A stretch of DNA of 64,000 nucleotides. Source: Balneola sp. GTDB lineage: Bacteria > Bacteroidota > Rhodothermia > Balneolales > Balneolaceae. The stretch covers positions 1 through 64,000 of the forward strand of contig JANQSE010000002.1 of NCBI GenBank assembly GCA_028284195.1, read 5' to 3'. The translations under genes and the position numbers were made by a program. Below, piece by piece: positions 35,422-43,712 of the stretch; within the stretch, counting starts at the first letter, position 1, and every line of letters begins with the position of its first letter. The notes under the pieces are model-generated. The model was not told where the DNA came from and searched no databases. It saw only the letters and a list, made by a program, of their open reading frames with translations.

Positions 35422-35592
35422 ATGGCTAAGAAACAAACATTCGGTTCAGATGCACTGGCTGCTAAAGCGTCGCAAAGGCGTATGGCAAAAGTTATTATTT
35501 CTACCAAAAACGAAAGTGGCAAATACTCTTATCGCGAAACGATGGTAGATCAGGATAATGTGAAAGACTTTATCCAAAAGAACAAAGTGTAA
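35422..35592 (+). CDS. DUF4295 family small protein
   Basis: This 56-residue basic protein (MAKKQTFGSDALAAKASQRR..., VIISTKNESGKYSYRE, ending FIQKNKV) corresponds to DUF4295. That family is found next to rpmG in Bacteroidota and is presumed ribosome-associated from its location. A TGAGGA Shine-Dalgarno-like sequence lies just upstream of the ATG. It is last in the rpmB operon, followed by a terminator. Confidence 0.92.
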   Translation: MAKKQTFGSDALAAKASQRRMAKVIISTKNESGKYSYRETMVDQDNVKDFIQKNKV

Positions 35593-35610
35593 TTACATTT
35601 ATCAAAAAGT

Positions 35611-35650
35611 TTAAAGGGGTTACGCATTTTGTTGTGTAACCTTTTTTTTT
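35611..35650 (+). terminator. Terminator of the rpmB-rpmG-DUF4295 operon
   Basis: GGTTAC(G)CA pairs with TG(T)GTAACC around a T-rich loop. It is followed by an uninterrupted run of ten T. Confidence 0.85.
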
Positions 35651-35678
35651 GCATAATTTTAAACCAATAGATTTAAGC

Positions 35679-36137
35679 ATGGCTTTAAAAGATCAAATTT
35701 TAGAAGATTTAAAAACTGCAATGAAGGCAAAGAATAAAACCCGTCTTCAAGTGTTACGTTCATTGAAAGCAAAGCTTCAGGAAAAAGAAATTGCTGAAAG
35801 AAAAGATGGAGAAGCAACACTCTCTGATGAGCAATCTATTCAGGTTTTAATGAAAGCAGCAAAACAAAGGAAAGAATCCATCGCTCAATTTGAGCAAGGC
35901 GGGCGAAATGATCTTGCCGAAAATGAAAAGCAGGAGCTGCTGATTATAGAGGAGTACCTTCCTAAAATGATGGGCGAAGAAGAAGTTAGAAAAATAGTCT
36001 CAGAAAAAATTTCTGCTTTAGATGTAACCGGGCCGCAAGAAATGGGTAAAGTGATGGGACCTGTTATGGGATTATTGAAAGGAAAAGCCGATGGTGGGCT
36101 TGTAAGTAGAATCGTAAAAGAAGAACTCAATAAATAA
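35679..36137 (+). CDS. GatB/YqeY domain protein
   Basis: This 152-residue protein is of the YqeY family: ALKDQILEDLKTAMKAKNKTRLQVLRSLKAKLQEKEI, ending in the GatB-tail-like domain GPQEMGKVMGPVMGLLKGKADGGLVSRIVKEEL. The fold resembles the tRNA-interacting tail of GatB, but its function is not established. The ATG at 35679 is preferred over an upstream TTG that lies in the terminator's T run. It overlaps cvpA by 1 base (TAATG). Confidence 0.93.
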   Translation: MALKDQILEDLKTAMKAKNKTRLQVLRSLKAKLQEKEIAERKDGEATLSDEQSIQVLMKAAKQRKESIAQFEQGGRNDLAENEKQELLIIEEYLPKMMGEEEVRKIVSEKISALDVTGPQEMGKVMGPVMGLLKGKADGGLVSRIVKEELNK

Positions 36138-36697
36138 TGTATATACTAGACATCATTATTGGACTTCCTATCCTTTACTTTGGATACAAAGGAGCCACTA
36201 ATGGTTTTGTTAAAGAAGTACTGAACATTGTCGGCATTACTCTGGCAGTTTTTTTGACTTTCAAAAATATGGATGCTTTTGGAGGCCTCATTAAACCTTT
36301 TTTTGAAGGAAATGAAGCTTATATACCTTTTGCATCTGGTGTAATACTTTTTCTCGGAACTCTCATTTCAGTTGCCATTATTGCGGCATTTGCAAAAAAA
36401 TTATTAGAAGCTGTTAAACTTGGAACAGTAAATCGGGTTTTTGGCGCATTATTTGGCGCGCTAAAAGCAGCGCTTTTAGTAAGTACAGTTCTGCTTCTTT
36501 TTTCTGGGTTTAATTTTCCTGCCGAAGAAATCAGAAATGAATCTATATTTTACGAATACGTGCTACAGGTGGGGCCTTTGGCCTATGAAACAATTGCGGC
36601 TGTTTATCCTGGGGCTGAGGGATTTTCCGAAACTATCCAAAAAAACATAAGCAGATATAACCCGGCTACCGATTTACCAATTTTAAACAACAAGTAA
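36137..36697 (+). CDS. CvpA family membrane protein
   Basis: This 186-residue protein has four predicted transmembrane helices (for example ILDIIIGLPILYFGYKGATNGFVKEV, IPFASGVILFLGTLISVAIIAAF and FGALFGALKAALLVSTVLLLFSG). The N-terminal pattern of a short helix plus YKGxxxGFVKEV is diagnostic of CvpA (colicin V production-like) proteins. Family members are linked to envelope homeostasis, with no known reaction. It is coupled to yqeY (1-base overlap) and abuts tyrS. Confidence 0.9.
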   Translation: MYILDIIIGLPILYFGYKGATNGFVKEVLNIVGITLAVFLTFKNMDAFGGLIKPFFEGNEAYIPFASGVILFLGTLISVAIIAAFAKKLLEAVKLGTVNRVFGALFGALKAALLVSTVLLLFSGFNFPAEEIRNESIFYEYVLQVGPLAYETIAAVYPGAEGFSETIQKNISRYNPATDLPILNNK

Positions 36698-37912
36698 ATG
36701 CCATTTCCATCAGTTAAAGAGCAGCTCGCAATTATAAAAAGAGGAGCTGTAGAAATTGTTCCCGAAGAAGAGCTGGTTTCTAAACTCAAGAAATCTATAA
36801 AGGAAAATAAGCCGCTTAAAGTAAAACTCGGCGTTGATCCCACTCGCCCGGATCTGCACCTTGGGCATTCTGTAATTCTCAGAAAAATGAGGCAGTTCCA
36901 GGATCTTGGCCATGAAGTTATTCTGATTATTGGAGGATTTACGGCAATGATTGGCGACCCTACGGGGCAAAATAAAACCCGCCCCCCTCTAACTATTGAA
37001 GAAGTAAACGAAAATGCCCGAACCTATATCGATCAGGCAAAGAAAATTCTTGATAAAAATAAACTCACCCTTACAAATAACAACGACTGGTTAAGCACTA
37101 TGGGCTTTATGGATGTAGTGAGGCTTTCATCCAAATTGACTGTAGCAAGAATGATAGAGAGAGATGATTTTTCAAAAAGGTTCGAAAATAATGAGCCGAT
37201 TTCTTTGCATGAGTTTTTATATCCACTTGCTCAGGGGCAGGACTCTGTTTATTTAAGATCGGACATAGAACTCGGCGGAACAGATCAAAAATTTAATTTA
37301 TTAGTAGGGCGTCAACTACAGAAAGACAATGGTCAGGATCAACAGGTTTGTTTGATGATGCCGCTATTGGTAGGGACAGACGGCACCGCAAAAATGTCGA
37401 AATCCTACAACAATTATATTGGGATTGACGAAGCTCCTAACGACATGTACGGCAAAACACTATCAGTGCCTGATGATTTGATTTATACCTATTTTGAATT
37501 GGTAACGGATCTACAAACAGAAGAACTTCCTGCAGTAAAAGAAAAAGTGGAAAAAGATCCCCGAAACGCTAAGCATGACCTGGCTTATACAATAGTGAGA
37601 ATGTATCATGGAGAGGATAAAGCTAAATCAGCCAGGAACCACTTCGAAAAAACAGTGATTAATAAAAAAGCCCCGGATGATGCTCCTGTATTTGAATTTA
37701 AATCAGGTATCGATCACCGGCTTTTGGACATAATCAATGAAACGAGGTTTTCGCCAAGTAATGGAGAAACAAAACGTATGATAAAACAGGGAGGAATAAG
37801 TCTTGACGACGAAAGAATCCTGGACATGAACTATATGGTGCAGCTTACTAAAGGAGAAGAAAAGGTATTAAAAGTTGGCAAGCGTAAATTTGGTGTTCTG
37901 AAAGGAAGTTAG
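36698..37912 (+). CDS. tyrS: Tyrosyl-tRNA synthetase
   Basis: This class I synthetase charges tRNA-Tyr. The 404-residue protein has the HIGH-type motif PDLHLGHSVILRKM, tyrosine-site residues in GGTDQKFNLLVGRQLQ, and the KMSKS motif in DGTAKMSKSYNNYIG. The C-terminal S4-like domain is present (FSPSNGETKRMIKQGGISLDDERILD). By its long catalytic part it resembles the TyrZ/TyrRS type 2 subgroup. Its ATG directly follows the cvpA stop with no gap. Confidence 0.95.
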   Translation: MPFPSVKEQLAIIKRGAVEIVPEEELVSKLKKSIKENKPLKVKLGVDPTRPDLHLGHSVILRKMRQFQDLGHEVILIIGGFTAMIGDPTGQNKTRPPLTIEEVNENARTYIDQAKKILDKNKLTLTNNNDWLSTMGFMDVVRLSSKLTVARMIERDDFSKRFENNEPISLHEFLYPLAQGQDSVYLRSDIELGGTDQKFNLLVGRQLQKDNGQDQQVCLMMPLLVGTDGTAKMSKSYNNYIGIDEAPNDMYGKTLSVPDDLIYTYFELVTDLQTEELPAVKEKVEKDPRNAKHDLAYTIVRMYHGEDKAKSARNHFEKTVINKKAPDDAPVFEFKSGIDHRLLDIINETRFSPSNGETKRMIKQGGISLDDERILDMNYMVQLTKGEEKVLKVGKRKFGVLKGS

Positions 37913-38680
37913 TTGGTTAAAATAAGTTCCTACAATGTTAATGGAATCAGAGCGGCCCACAGAAAAGGTTTTCTTGATTGGGTTAAAGAATCTAATCCGG
38001 ACATTATTTGCATTCAGGAGCTACGGGCAGATGAGAGCCAAATTCCTATACAGGTTAGAGAGCTGGGATATCATATAAATATTCACATTGCCGAAAAAAA
38101 GGGTTATTCAGGAGTGGCAATTCTTAGTAAAGAAAAACCAATATCCATAAAAAAAGGAATTGGAACTAAATGGATTGATGGAGAAGGCAGGGTGATAGTT
38201 GCCGAATATAATTCATTTTTTGTTTGTTCGGTTTATGCCCCAAGTGGTACAACAGGTGATATTCGCCAAGACATGAAATATAAATTTCTGGACGATTTCT
38301 ATCTTTTCGGGAAAGAAAAATTGGAACTCGAAAAAGAGATCATTTTTTGTGGGGATTTTAATATTTGCCATAAAGAAATTGATATTCATAATCCGCATCA
38401 ACAGCATAATACGTCAGGGTTTTTACCTGACGAAAGAAAATGGATTTCGGATTTTTTAAGCCTGGGGTATGAAGATGTGTTCAGATACCTAAACCATGAC
38501 GTTCCGGATCTTTATAGTTGGTGGAGCTACAGAGCGGCATCGAAGCAAAGAAATAAGGGTTGGAGGATTGATTACCATTTTGCAACGGCCGCGCTGAACA
38601 AAAAAGCTGTTTCATCCGAAATAGAAAAGAAATGGGACATTTCCGATCATGCTCCCGTAACGATTAGTTACGATATTTGA
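37913..38680 (+). CDS. xth: Exodeoxyribonuclease III / AP endonuclease
   Basis: This 255-residue enzyme of the exonuclease-endonuclease-phosphatase fold cuts DNA at abasic sites. Motifs are SSYNVNGIRAAHRKGF (metal Asn), IICIQELRA (metal Glu), CSVYAPSG, FCGDFNICHKEIDIHN (catalytic Asp/Asn), the Trp-rich YSWWSYR, GWRIDYHFAT, and the terminal SDHAPVTISYDI (catalytic His). The start is a TTG immediately after the tyrS stop, so expression probably depends on tyrS. Confidence 0.95.
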   Translation: MVKISSYNVNGIRAAHRKGFLDWVKESNPDIICIQELRADESQIPIQVRELGYHINIHIAEKKGYSGVAILSKEKPISIKKGIGTKWIDGEGRVIVAEYNSFFVCSVYAPSGTTGDIRQDMKYKFLDDFYLFGKEKLELEKEIIFCGDFNICHKEIDIHNPHQQHNTSGFLPDERKWISDFLSLGYEDVFRYLNHDVPDLYSWWSYRAASKQRNKGWRIDYHFATAALNKKAVSSEIEKKWDISDHAPVTISYDI

Positions 38681-38752
38681 TTGAAAAAACGCTTTTATTC
38701 GTGTTTAAAGTTCGATACATTAGCAACACGTTAAATAATTTAATGTGTGATT

Positions 38753-39214
38753 ATGCCGACTAATTTCCAGGGAACAAAAGAAGAACAATCTACCTTAAAT
38801 ACTTTTATCAAATTGATGCGGGCGACAGAAAGCCTGAATCAGAGGCTGTGTAAGCACCTTGCTGAGGCAGGCTTAACAATCAGTCAGTTTGGGGTGTTAG
38901 AAGCGTTGCTTCATCTTGGTTCGCAAAACCAGAAAGAGATTGGACAAAAGTTATTGAAAAGCGGTGGCAATATTACAATGGTGATAGATAACCTTGAAAA
39001 AGGTGGATTAGTTTCAAGAAAAAAAGACCCAAATGACAGAAGAGCATTAATCGTGAGTCTGACGGTTCAGGGTAAAAGTTTTATTGAAGATTTCTTTCCA
39101 AAGCATGTTAAAAGGATAAGCGAAGAGTTTTCTGTTTTGGATGAAAATGAAAAAGAAGAATTGAGCAAAATTTGCAAAAAATTGGGAATGAAAAAAGAAG
39201 TCGGGTCGTTATGA
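38753..39214 (+). CDS. MarR-family transcriptional regulator
   Basis: This 153-residue winged-helix regulator has the MarR layout: an N-terminal dimerisation helix, LTISQFGVLEALLHLGSQNQKEIGQKLLKSGGNITMVIDNLEKGGLV (helix-turn-helix), and the wing RKKDPNDRRALIVSLT. MarR proteins usually repress exporters or stress genes and release DNA when a small ligand or oxidant binds. No exporter is adjacent, so the target is unknown. The ATG at 38753 is preferred over a GTG two codons earlier. A terminator follows. Confidence 0.92.
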   Translation: MPTNFQGTKEEQSTLNTFIKLMRATESLNQRLCKHLAEAGLTISQFGVLEALLHLGSQNQKEIGQKLLKSGGNITMVIDNLEKGGLVSRKKDPNDRRALIVSLTVQGKSFIEDFFPKHVKRISEEFSVLDENEKEELSKICKKLGMKKEVGSL

Positions 39215-39244
39215 GGTTTACTATTGAAACTCCATAAATCCCTC

Positions 39245-39280
39245 AGGGAGTAAGTTTGAACAGCTTGCTCCCTTTTTTAT
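39245..39280 (+). terminator. Terminator after the MarR gene
   Basis: AGGGAGTAAG pairs with CTTGCTCCCT (10-bp stem with one G-T) around TTTGAACA. A T run follows. The remaining 200 bases before uvrB hold only weak repeat-like sequence (GCGTAGCGAAGAGTCTG near 39371) and no gene that I can see. Confidence 0.85.
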
Positions 39281-39478
39281 TACAGAGTTAAAGGTGTTCG
39301 GGAAGTGGTTATGTAGCTCTGATTAGAAGAGCCGTTGTTAGAGCTTAGATTTATTATCGTAGTCACTCAAAGCGTAGCGAAGAGTCTGTAAATATGCAAA
39401 TCTAGCCAAACTCAAGTTGTGTAGCTTCATCTCCCGACTGCCGTGTCAGGATCTGAATGTATCTTTAACTCATACTTG

Positions 39479-41533
39479 TTACAATTCTTCTTCCAGCTGA
39501 GCTATTTGATCCCGGATCCTTGCGGCTTCTTCGAACTCCATATTTTTAGCCGCATGAAGCATCGTCGTGCGTAGATGCTCAATAAGTTTTTCTTTGTTTT
39601 CAAAAGTTACCTCATTCATTGCCGGGCTGGCTTTATATTGAATGCCATCTTCAGCAACTTTTATGGATTCCAGGTAATCCTGAGCAGCAGCTTCTTCTGC
39701 TTCTTTACTAAAATCTAGCCGTCTGTTTGAAATAAGAGAGGGATCAACTAATGGCTTTAGTTCTTTGGCTATTGTCTGGGGGTCAATCCCATGATCTCTA
39801 TTATATTCCTCCTGAATCAGGCGGCGACGTTCTGTTTCGTCCAGTACTTTTCTCATGCTGTCCGTAATCTTATCAGCATACATTATTGCTTTACCGCCTA
39901 CATTTCTTGCAGCTCTACCAACAATTTGAAACAGTGAAGTTTCCGAACGAAGAAAGCCCTCTTTATCGGCATCCATGATTGCGACAAGACTCAGTTCGGG
40001 AATATCAATTCCTTCACGTAAAAGATTGATTCCCACCAGAACATCAAAGTCACCCCGGCGATATTTGTACAATACCTCAATTCTTTCCAGGGCATCCAGC
40101 TCGCTATGCATGTAAGCAGCAGAAACGCCTACATTTTTTAAATATTCGCTAAGTTCCTCGCTCAAGCGTTTAGTTAGCGTAATAACAAGAACGCGTTCTT
40201 TCTTTTCAACTCGTTTTCTGATTTCCTCCATCAAATCATCGACCTGATTAGCCAGCGGCCGTACTTCAAGCTCAGGTTCCATCAACCCTGTGGGCCGGAT
40301 TAGCTGCTCTGTATATACTCCACCACTTTGTTCCAGTTCATAATCACTGGGCGTTGCGCTCACAAAAATCACCTGGTTAACAATAGACTCCCACTCATCA
40401 AATGTGAGTGGACGGTTATCAAGAGCAGAAGGTAAGCGAAAACCATGATCTACAAGCTGAATTTTTCGGGAGCGATCTCCCCCATACATGGCAGAAATTT
40501 GAGGGATAGTTTGGTGGCTCTCGTCAACAACGGTTAGAAAATCATCGGGGAAATAATCCAGTAAACAAAATGGCCGCTCTCCCGGTTTTCGGGCACTGAG
40601 ATATCTCGAATAATTCTCAATTCCTGAGCAGTAGCCAATTTCCTGGATCATTTCAATATCAAATAATGTTCGCTGCTCAATACGTTTAGCTTCGAGAAAC
40701 TTTTCTTCATCAATCAGGACTTTAGTCCTCCATTTAAGCTCTTCTCTTATTTGCTGGGTAGATTCTTCAAGGCGGGCCTTAGTAGTTACATAGTGAGAGG
40801 CCGGGTAAATTGTAAACTCATCAACAGTTTCTTTTACATTTCCGGTGTCCGCATCAAAAAGCTGGAGCGACTCAATTTCATCTCCCCACATGGAAATCCG
40901 CAAGCCTTCATCAGAATAAGCGGGATGCACATCCACAACATCTCCCCGGACGCGGAATGTTCCTCTTCGAAATTCCAGGTCATTTCGGTTATAATGCAAA
41001 TCAACCAAATCATAAAGCAGGGTGTTTCTGGGGATTTCCATTCCTGTTTTTAAAGAAATAATTAGTTTGGCGTACTCTGATGGAGAGCCTATACCATAAA
41101 TACAACTGACAGAAGAAACGATGATCACGTCTCTTCTTCCTGAAAGAAGGGAACTGGTTGCACGTAATCGAAGACGCTGAATTTCTTCATTAATAGAAAG
41201 ATCTTTCTCAATATACTTATCCTGAGCAGATATATAAGCCTCTGGTTGGTAGTAATCGTAATAGGAAATAAAAAACTCTACCCTGTTTTCAGGGAAGAAA
41301 TCGCTTAGCTCTCGATACAGTTGAGCTGCAAGGGTTTTGTTGTGGCTCATTACCAAAGTGGGCCGCTGTACATTTTCAATTACGCTGGCAACAGTTCTTG
41401 TTTTTCCCGAGCCGGTGATACCAAGCAAAGTCTGAAATCGGTCTCCGGCATTTATTCCTTCCGTTAGTTCTTTAATAGCATTAGGCTGGTCGCCCGCAGG
41501 GCTAAAAGGAGACTGTAAATTGAATTCAGACAT
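39479..41533 (-). CDS. uvrB: Excinuclease ABC subunit UvrB
   Basis: UvrB is the damage-verifying helicase-like core of nucleotide excision repair. The 684-residue protein is complete: Walker A in LLGITGSGKTRTVASV, the beta-hairpin FISYYDYYQPEAYISAQDKYIEKDL, DESHQTIPQI (motif II), VILVSATPS-type motif III as FVSATPSDYELEQ, LREGIDIPELSLVAIMDADKEGFLRS, QIVGRAARN (motif VI), and the C-terminal UVR domain (LRTTMLHAAKNMEFEEAARIRDQ). uvrA is in the same window, 18 kb away, and also on the minus strand. Confidence 0.97.
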   Translation of the reverse strand: MSEFNLQSPFSPAGDQPNAIKELTEGINAGDRFQTLLGITGSGKTRTVASVIENVQRPTLVMSHNKTLAAQLYRELSDFFPENRVEFFISYYDYYQPEAYISAQDKYIEKDLSINEEIQRLRLRATSSLLSGRRDVIIVSSVSCIYGIGSPSEYAKLIISLKTGMEIPRNTLLYDLVDLHYNRNDLEFRRGTFRVRGDVVDVHPAYSDEGLRISMWGDEIESLQLFDADTGNVKETVDEFTIYPASHYVTTKARLEESTQQIREELKWRTKVLIDEEKFLEAKRIEQRTLFDIEMIQEIGYCSGIENYSRYLSARKPGERPFCLLDYFPDDFLTVVDESHQTIPQISAMYGGDRSRKIQLVDHGFRLPSALDNRPLTFDEWESIVNQVIFVSATPSDYELEQSGGVYTEQLIRPTGLMEPELEVRPLANQVDDLMEEIRKRVEKKERVLVITLTKRLSEELSEYLKNVGVSAAYMHSELDALERIEVLYKYRRGDFDVLVGINLLREGIDIPELSLVAIMDADKEGFLRSETSLFQIVGRAARNVGGKAIMYADKITDSMRKVLDETERRRLIQEEYNRDHGIDPQTIAKELKPLVDPSLISNRRLDFSKEAEEAAAQDYLESIKVAEDGIQYKASPAMNEVTFENKEKLIEHLRTTMLHAAKNMEFEEAARIRDQIAQLEEEL

Positions 41534-41714
41534 AAGTGATTTGATAAAACCTAGAAACAGGAAAGTTACACAAAAAGGGAAAGCTTTCTTTCCTTTCCTA
41601 ACGTAACAGGAGAATCTATATCAAAAGAACGATATGAAAAAGAATTAGGCAAGCCAAAAACGGCAAAGCCCTAAAGTGAAATAAATAAAGTTCGATAAAC
41701 AACGACGCTACCAT

Positions 41715-41722
41715 TATATTTG
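41715..41722 (+). promoter_or_regulatory. tyrA: -7 promoter element upstream of the tyrA fusion gene
   Basis: TATATTTG is a perfect TAnnTTTG match, 24 bases upstream of the ATG. The -33 region (GTTCG at about 41690) is poor. Confidence 0.5.
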
Positions 41723-41746
41723 ACGAGAATTTTATAAGCCATTAAC

Positions 41747-42880
41747 ATGCCGGATAAACATAAAGCCCTGGAAGGTTCTCGAAAACGAATTGACGAGATT
41801 GATGAGCAGATTTTAGATTTACTTGCCGAAAGAGCAGGTGTAGTGAAAAATGTGATTAAAACTAAGGTAGAAAATCAGCTTCCCGTTTTTGTTCCCAAGC
41901 GCGAAGAAGAAAAATCGGAGTCGTTTAAAAAATTAGCGAAAGAAAAAGGGATTGATCCTGAGTGGGCGGAAGATTTTTTAAGAATGATAATGACTTCTTC
42001 CAGGGATAAACAATCTCAGGAAAAATTTCCGACAGCCACGACTGAACCCAGGCATATTTTATATATAGGCGGTGAAGGTGGAATGGGTAAGTTATACAAA
42101 AAAATCACTGAACAAACAGGGCACATTGCTTATTCCATTGACAAATCTAACTGGTACCAGCTGGAAGAGTTGGCCCCTAATCTGGACATGGTAATTGTTA
42201 CAGTTCCTATCCAGATTACCGAACAAGTGATCGGGCGTTTGAAGGGAAGATTAAAACGAGAAACCATACTGGCAGATTTTACGAGTAACAAGTCTGCTCC
42301 AATACAGAAAATGCTTGAAGCCCATGAAGGCCCGGTAGTTGGTTTGCACCCTATGCATGGCCCTGATGTTCAAAACCTGTCTAAGCAGCTGATGGTGTTT
42401 TGTCCTGGAAGAGAAGCAGAAAAAGCACAATGGTTTGTAGAGCAATGCGAGCTTTGGGGGATGCGTGTTATCCAGGCGGATCAGGATAAACATGATCATG
42501 TAATGCATATGGTACAGGGGCTGCGCCATTTTGTAGCACTGCTACACGGCTCTTTTATGGAAGAATATGACCTGAAACCAAGCGATATGCTGGAATATTC
42601 CAGCCCAATTTACCGGGCAGAAATGATGATGACCGGGCGAATATTTGCCCAAAGTGCAGAACTCTACGCGGATATTGTTTTTGCTAATGAAGAGCGGCGC
42701 GATCTGCTGCTCAAATTTTTTAGCCACCATCAAAAACTAGCAGAAATGGTCAAAGCCAACGATCGGGAAGGATTCATAAAAGAATTTGAAGGGGTAACGG
42801 ATTTTTTTGGAAGATTCGCAACTCAGGCTCTTAATGAGTCAGGGTATTTGATAAATCGTTTGGCAGATAGATTTGCTTAA
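41747..42880 (+). CDS. tyrA: Bifunctional chorismate mutase/prephenate dehydrogenase (T-protein type)
   Basis: This 377-residue fusion carries two steps of tyrosine synthesis. Residues ~10-90 are an AroQ-type chorismate mutase (SRKRIDEIDEQILDLLAERA, then FVPKREEE). From ~105 comes the prephenate dehydrogenase: the Rossmann loop YIGGEGGMGKLYKK, VIVTVPIQITEQVIGRL, GLHPMHGPD, QGLRHFVAL and SSPIYRAEMMMTGRIFAQ. Order, length and motifs follow the E. coli T-protein (373 residues). Catalytic Arg and Glu positions of the mutase appear kept. No other aromatic amino-acid gene is adjacent. Confidence 0.93.
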   Translation: MPDKHKALEGSRKRIDEIDEQILDLLAERAGVVKNVIKTKVENQLPVFVPKREEEKSESFKKLAKEKGIDPEWAEDFLRMIMTSSRDKQSQEKFPTATTEPRHILYIGGEGGMGKLYKKITEQTGHIAYSIDKSNWYQLEELAPNLDMVIVTVPIQITEQVIGRLKGRLKRETILADFTSNKSAPIQKMLEAHEGPVVGLHPMHGPDVQNLSKQLMVFCPGREAEKAQWFVEQCELWGMRVIQADQDKHDHVMHMVQGLRHFVALLHGSFMEEYDLKPSDMLEYSSPIYRAEMMMTGRIFAQSAELYADIVFANEERRDLLLKFFSHHQKLAEMVKANDREGFIKEFEGVTDFFGRFATQALNESGYLINRLADRFA

Positions 42881-43073
42881 ATTCTTGTACGATCTTGAGC
42901 TATGCAAACACTTTGGAAGAAAGGATACTTCCGGAAAGTCTTATTGAGTTAATAATTCCAAATAATTTTCATGTGGTACTTTTGCCAGATTCCAATGTCA
43001 AAAAAGATAATAAGGCTCTAACTCCCTCACTAGAAATAGCTCAAAAATATCACATTAATAGTCATGAAAAGGA

Positions 43074-43601
43074 ATGTTCAAAAACAAACCCTGGATTTAC
43101 CACCACGATGAGCCTTTAACCCGCTATTCACTTGGCCAGGCGGGGGAAAATCCGTTGGTTTGTTTCGGGGTCAATCCAAGTACGGCTGTTCCGGGCAACC
43201 TGGATCCGACAGTAGCATCGGTAGCTCGCTTTGCTGTTGAACAAGGCTATGATGGCTGGCTGATGTTTAATCTGTACCCACAGCGGGCAACCAACCCTGA
43301 TGAAATGCATAAGCTCTTTCAGAAAAAAATTCATGAGAAAAACGTTTCTGTGATTTCTGAGCTGATTAAAAAATATAAGCAACCTTTAGATGTTTGGTGT
43401 GCATGGGGAACATTGATTGAGAAGCGCTCGTATTTGTCCCGCTGCCTGAAAGATATTTACGAAGAACTTTCTGTTACCAACTGCAGATATTTTTCGCGAG
43501 GAAACATCTCTAAAGCAGGTCACCCGCATCATCCTTTGTACTTAAGAAAAGATTCAGAAATGGATGAGTTTGATTTAGGCAGGTATGTTCTTGATAATTG
43601 A
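43074..43601 (+). CDS. DUF1643 family protein
   Basis: This 175-residue soluble protein has the DUF1643 pattern: LGQAGENPLVCFGVNPSTAVPGNLDPTV, GYDGWLMFNLYPQRATNP, VWCAWG and GHPHHPLYLRKD. The conserved Asn-Pro-Ser and His-Pro-x-x-Pro motifs suggest a nucleotide-binding or base-recognising role, but none is proven. In other genomes this family is sometimes linked to mobile DNA or defence regions. Here the flanking genes are housekeeping. Confidence 0.88.
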   Translation: MFKNKPWIYHHDEPLTRYSLGQAGENPLVCFGVNPSTAVPGNLDPTVASVARFAVEQGYDGWLMFNLYPQRATNPDEMHKLFQKKIHEKNVSVISELIKKYKQPLDVWCAWGTLIEKRSYLSRCLKDIYEELSVTNCRYFSRGNISKAGHPHHPLYLRKDSEMDEFDLGRYVLDN

Positions 43602-43712
43602 GTTTTTGCATTTTATATGGCTAAAAGAAAGGAAAGATATAAGAAAAAGATTTTACGTTTCTTGGAGCATTCGGCTTTATATTCATGACTCAAATTCAAA
43701 CTAACTTATGCT

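Noticed and set aside
39360-39470. Repeat-like sequence (GCGTAGCGAAGAGTCTG and CCCGACTGCCGTGTCAGGATCTG) between marR and uvrB as another element copy.
   Set aside because: Fragments resemble common palindromic-repeat modules, but no complete pair of inverted arms could be formed.
42895-43119. A 74-codon open frame starting with TTG between tyrA and the DUF1643 gene.
   Set aside because: It overlaps the well-supported DUF1643 gene by 46 bases, starts at TTG without a ribosome binding site, and shows no domain, signal or family features.
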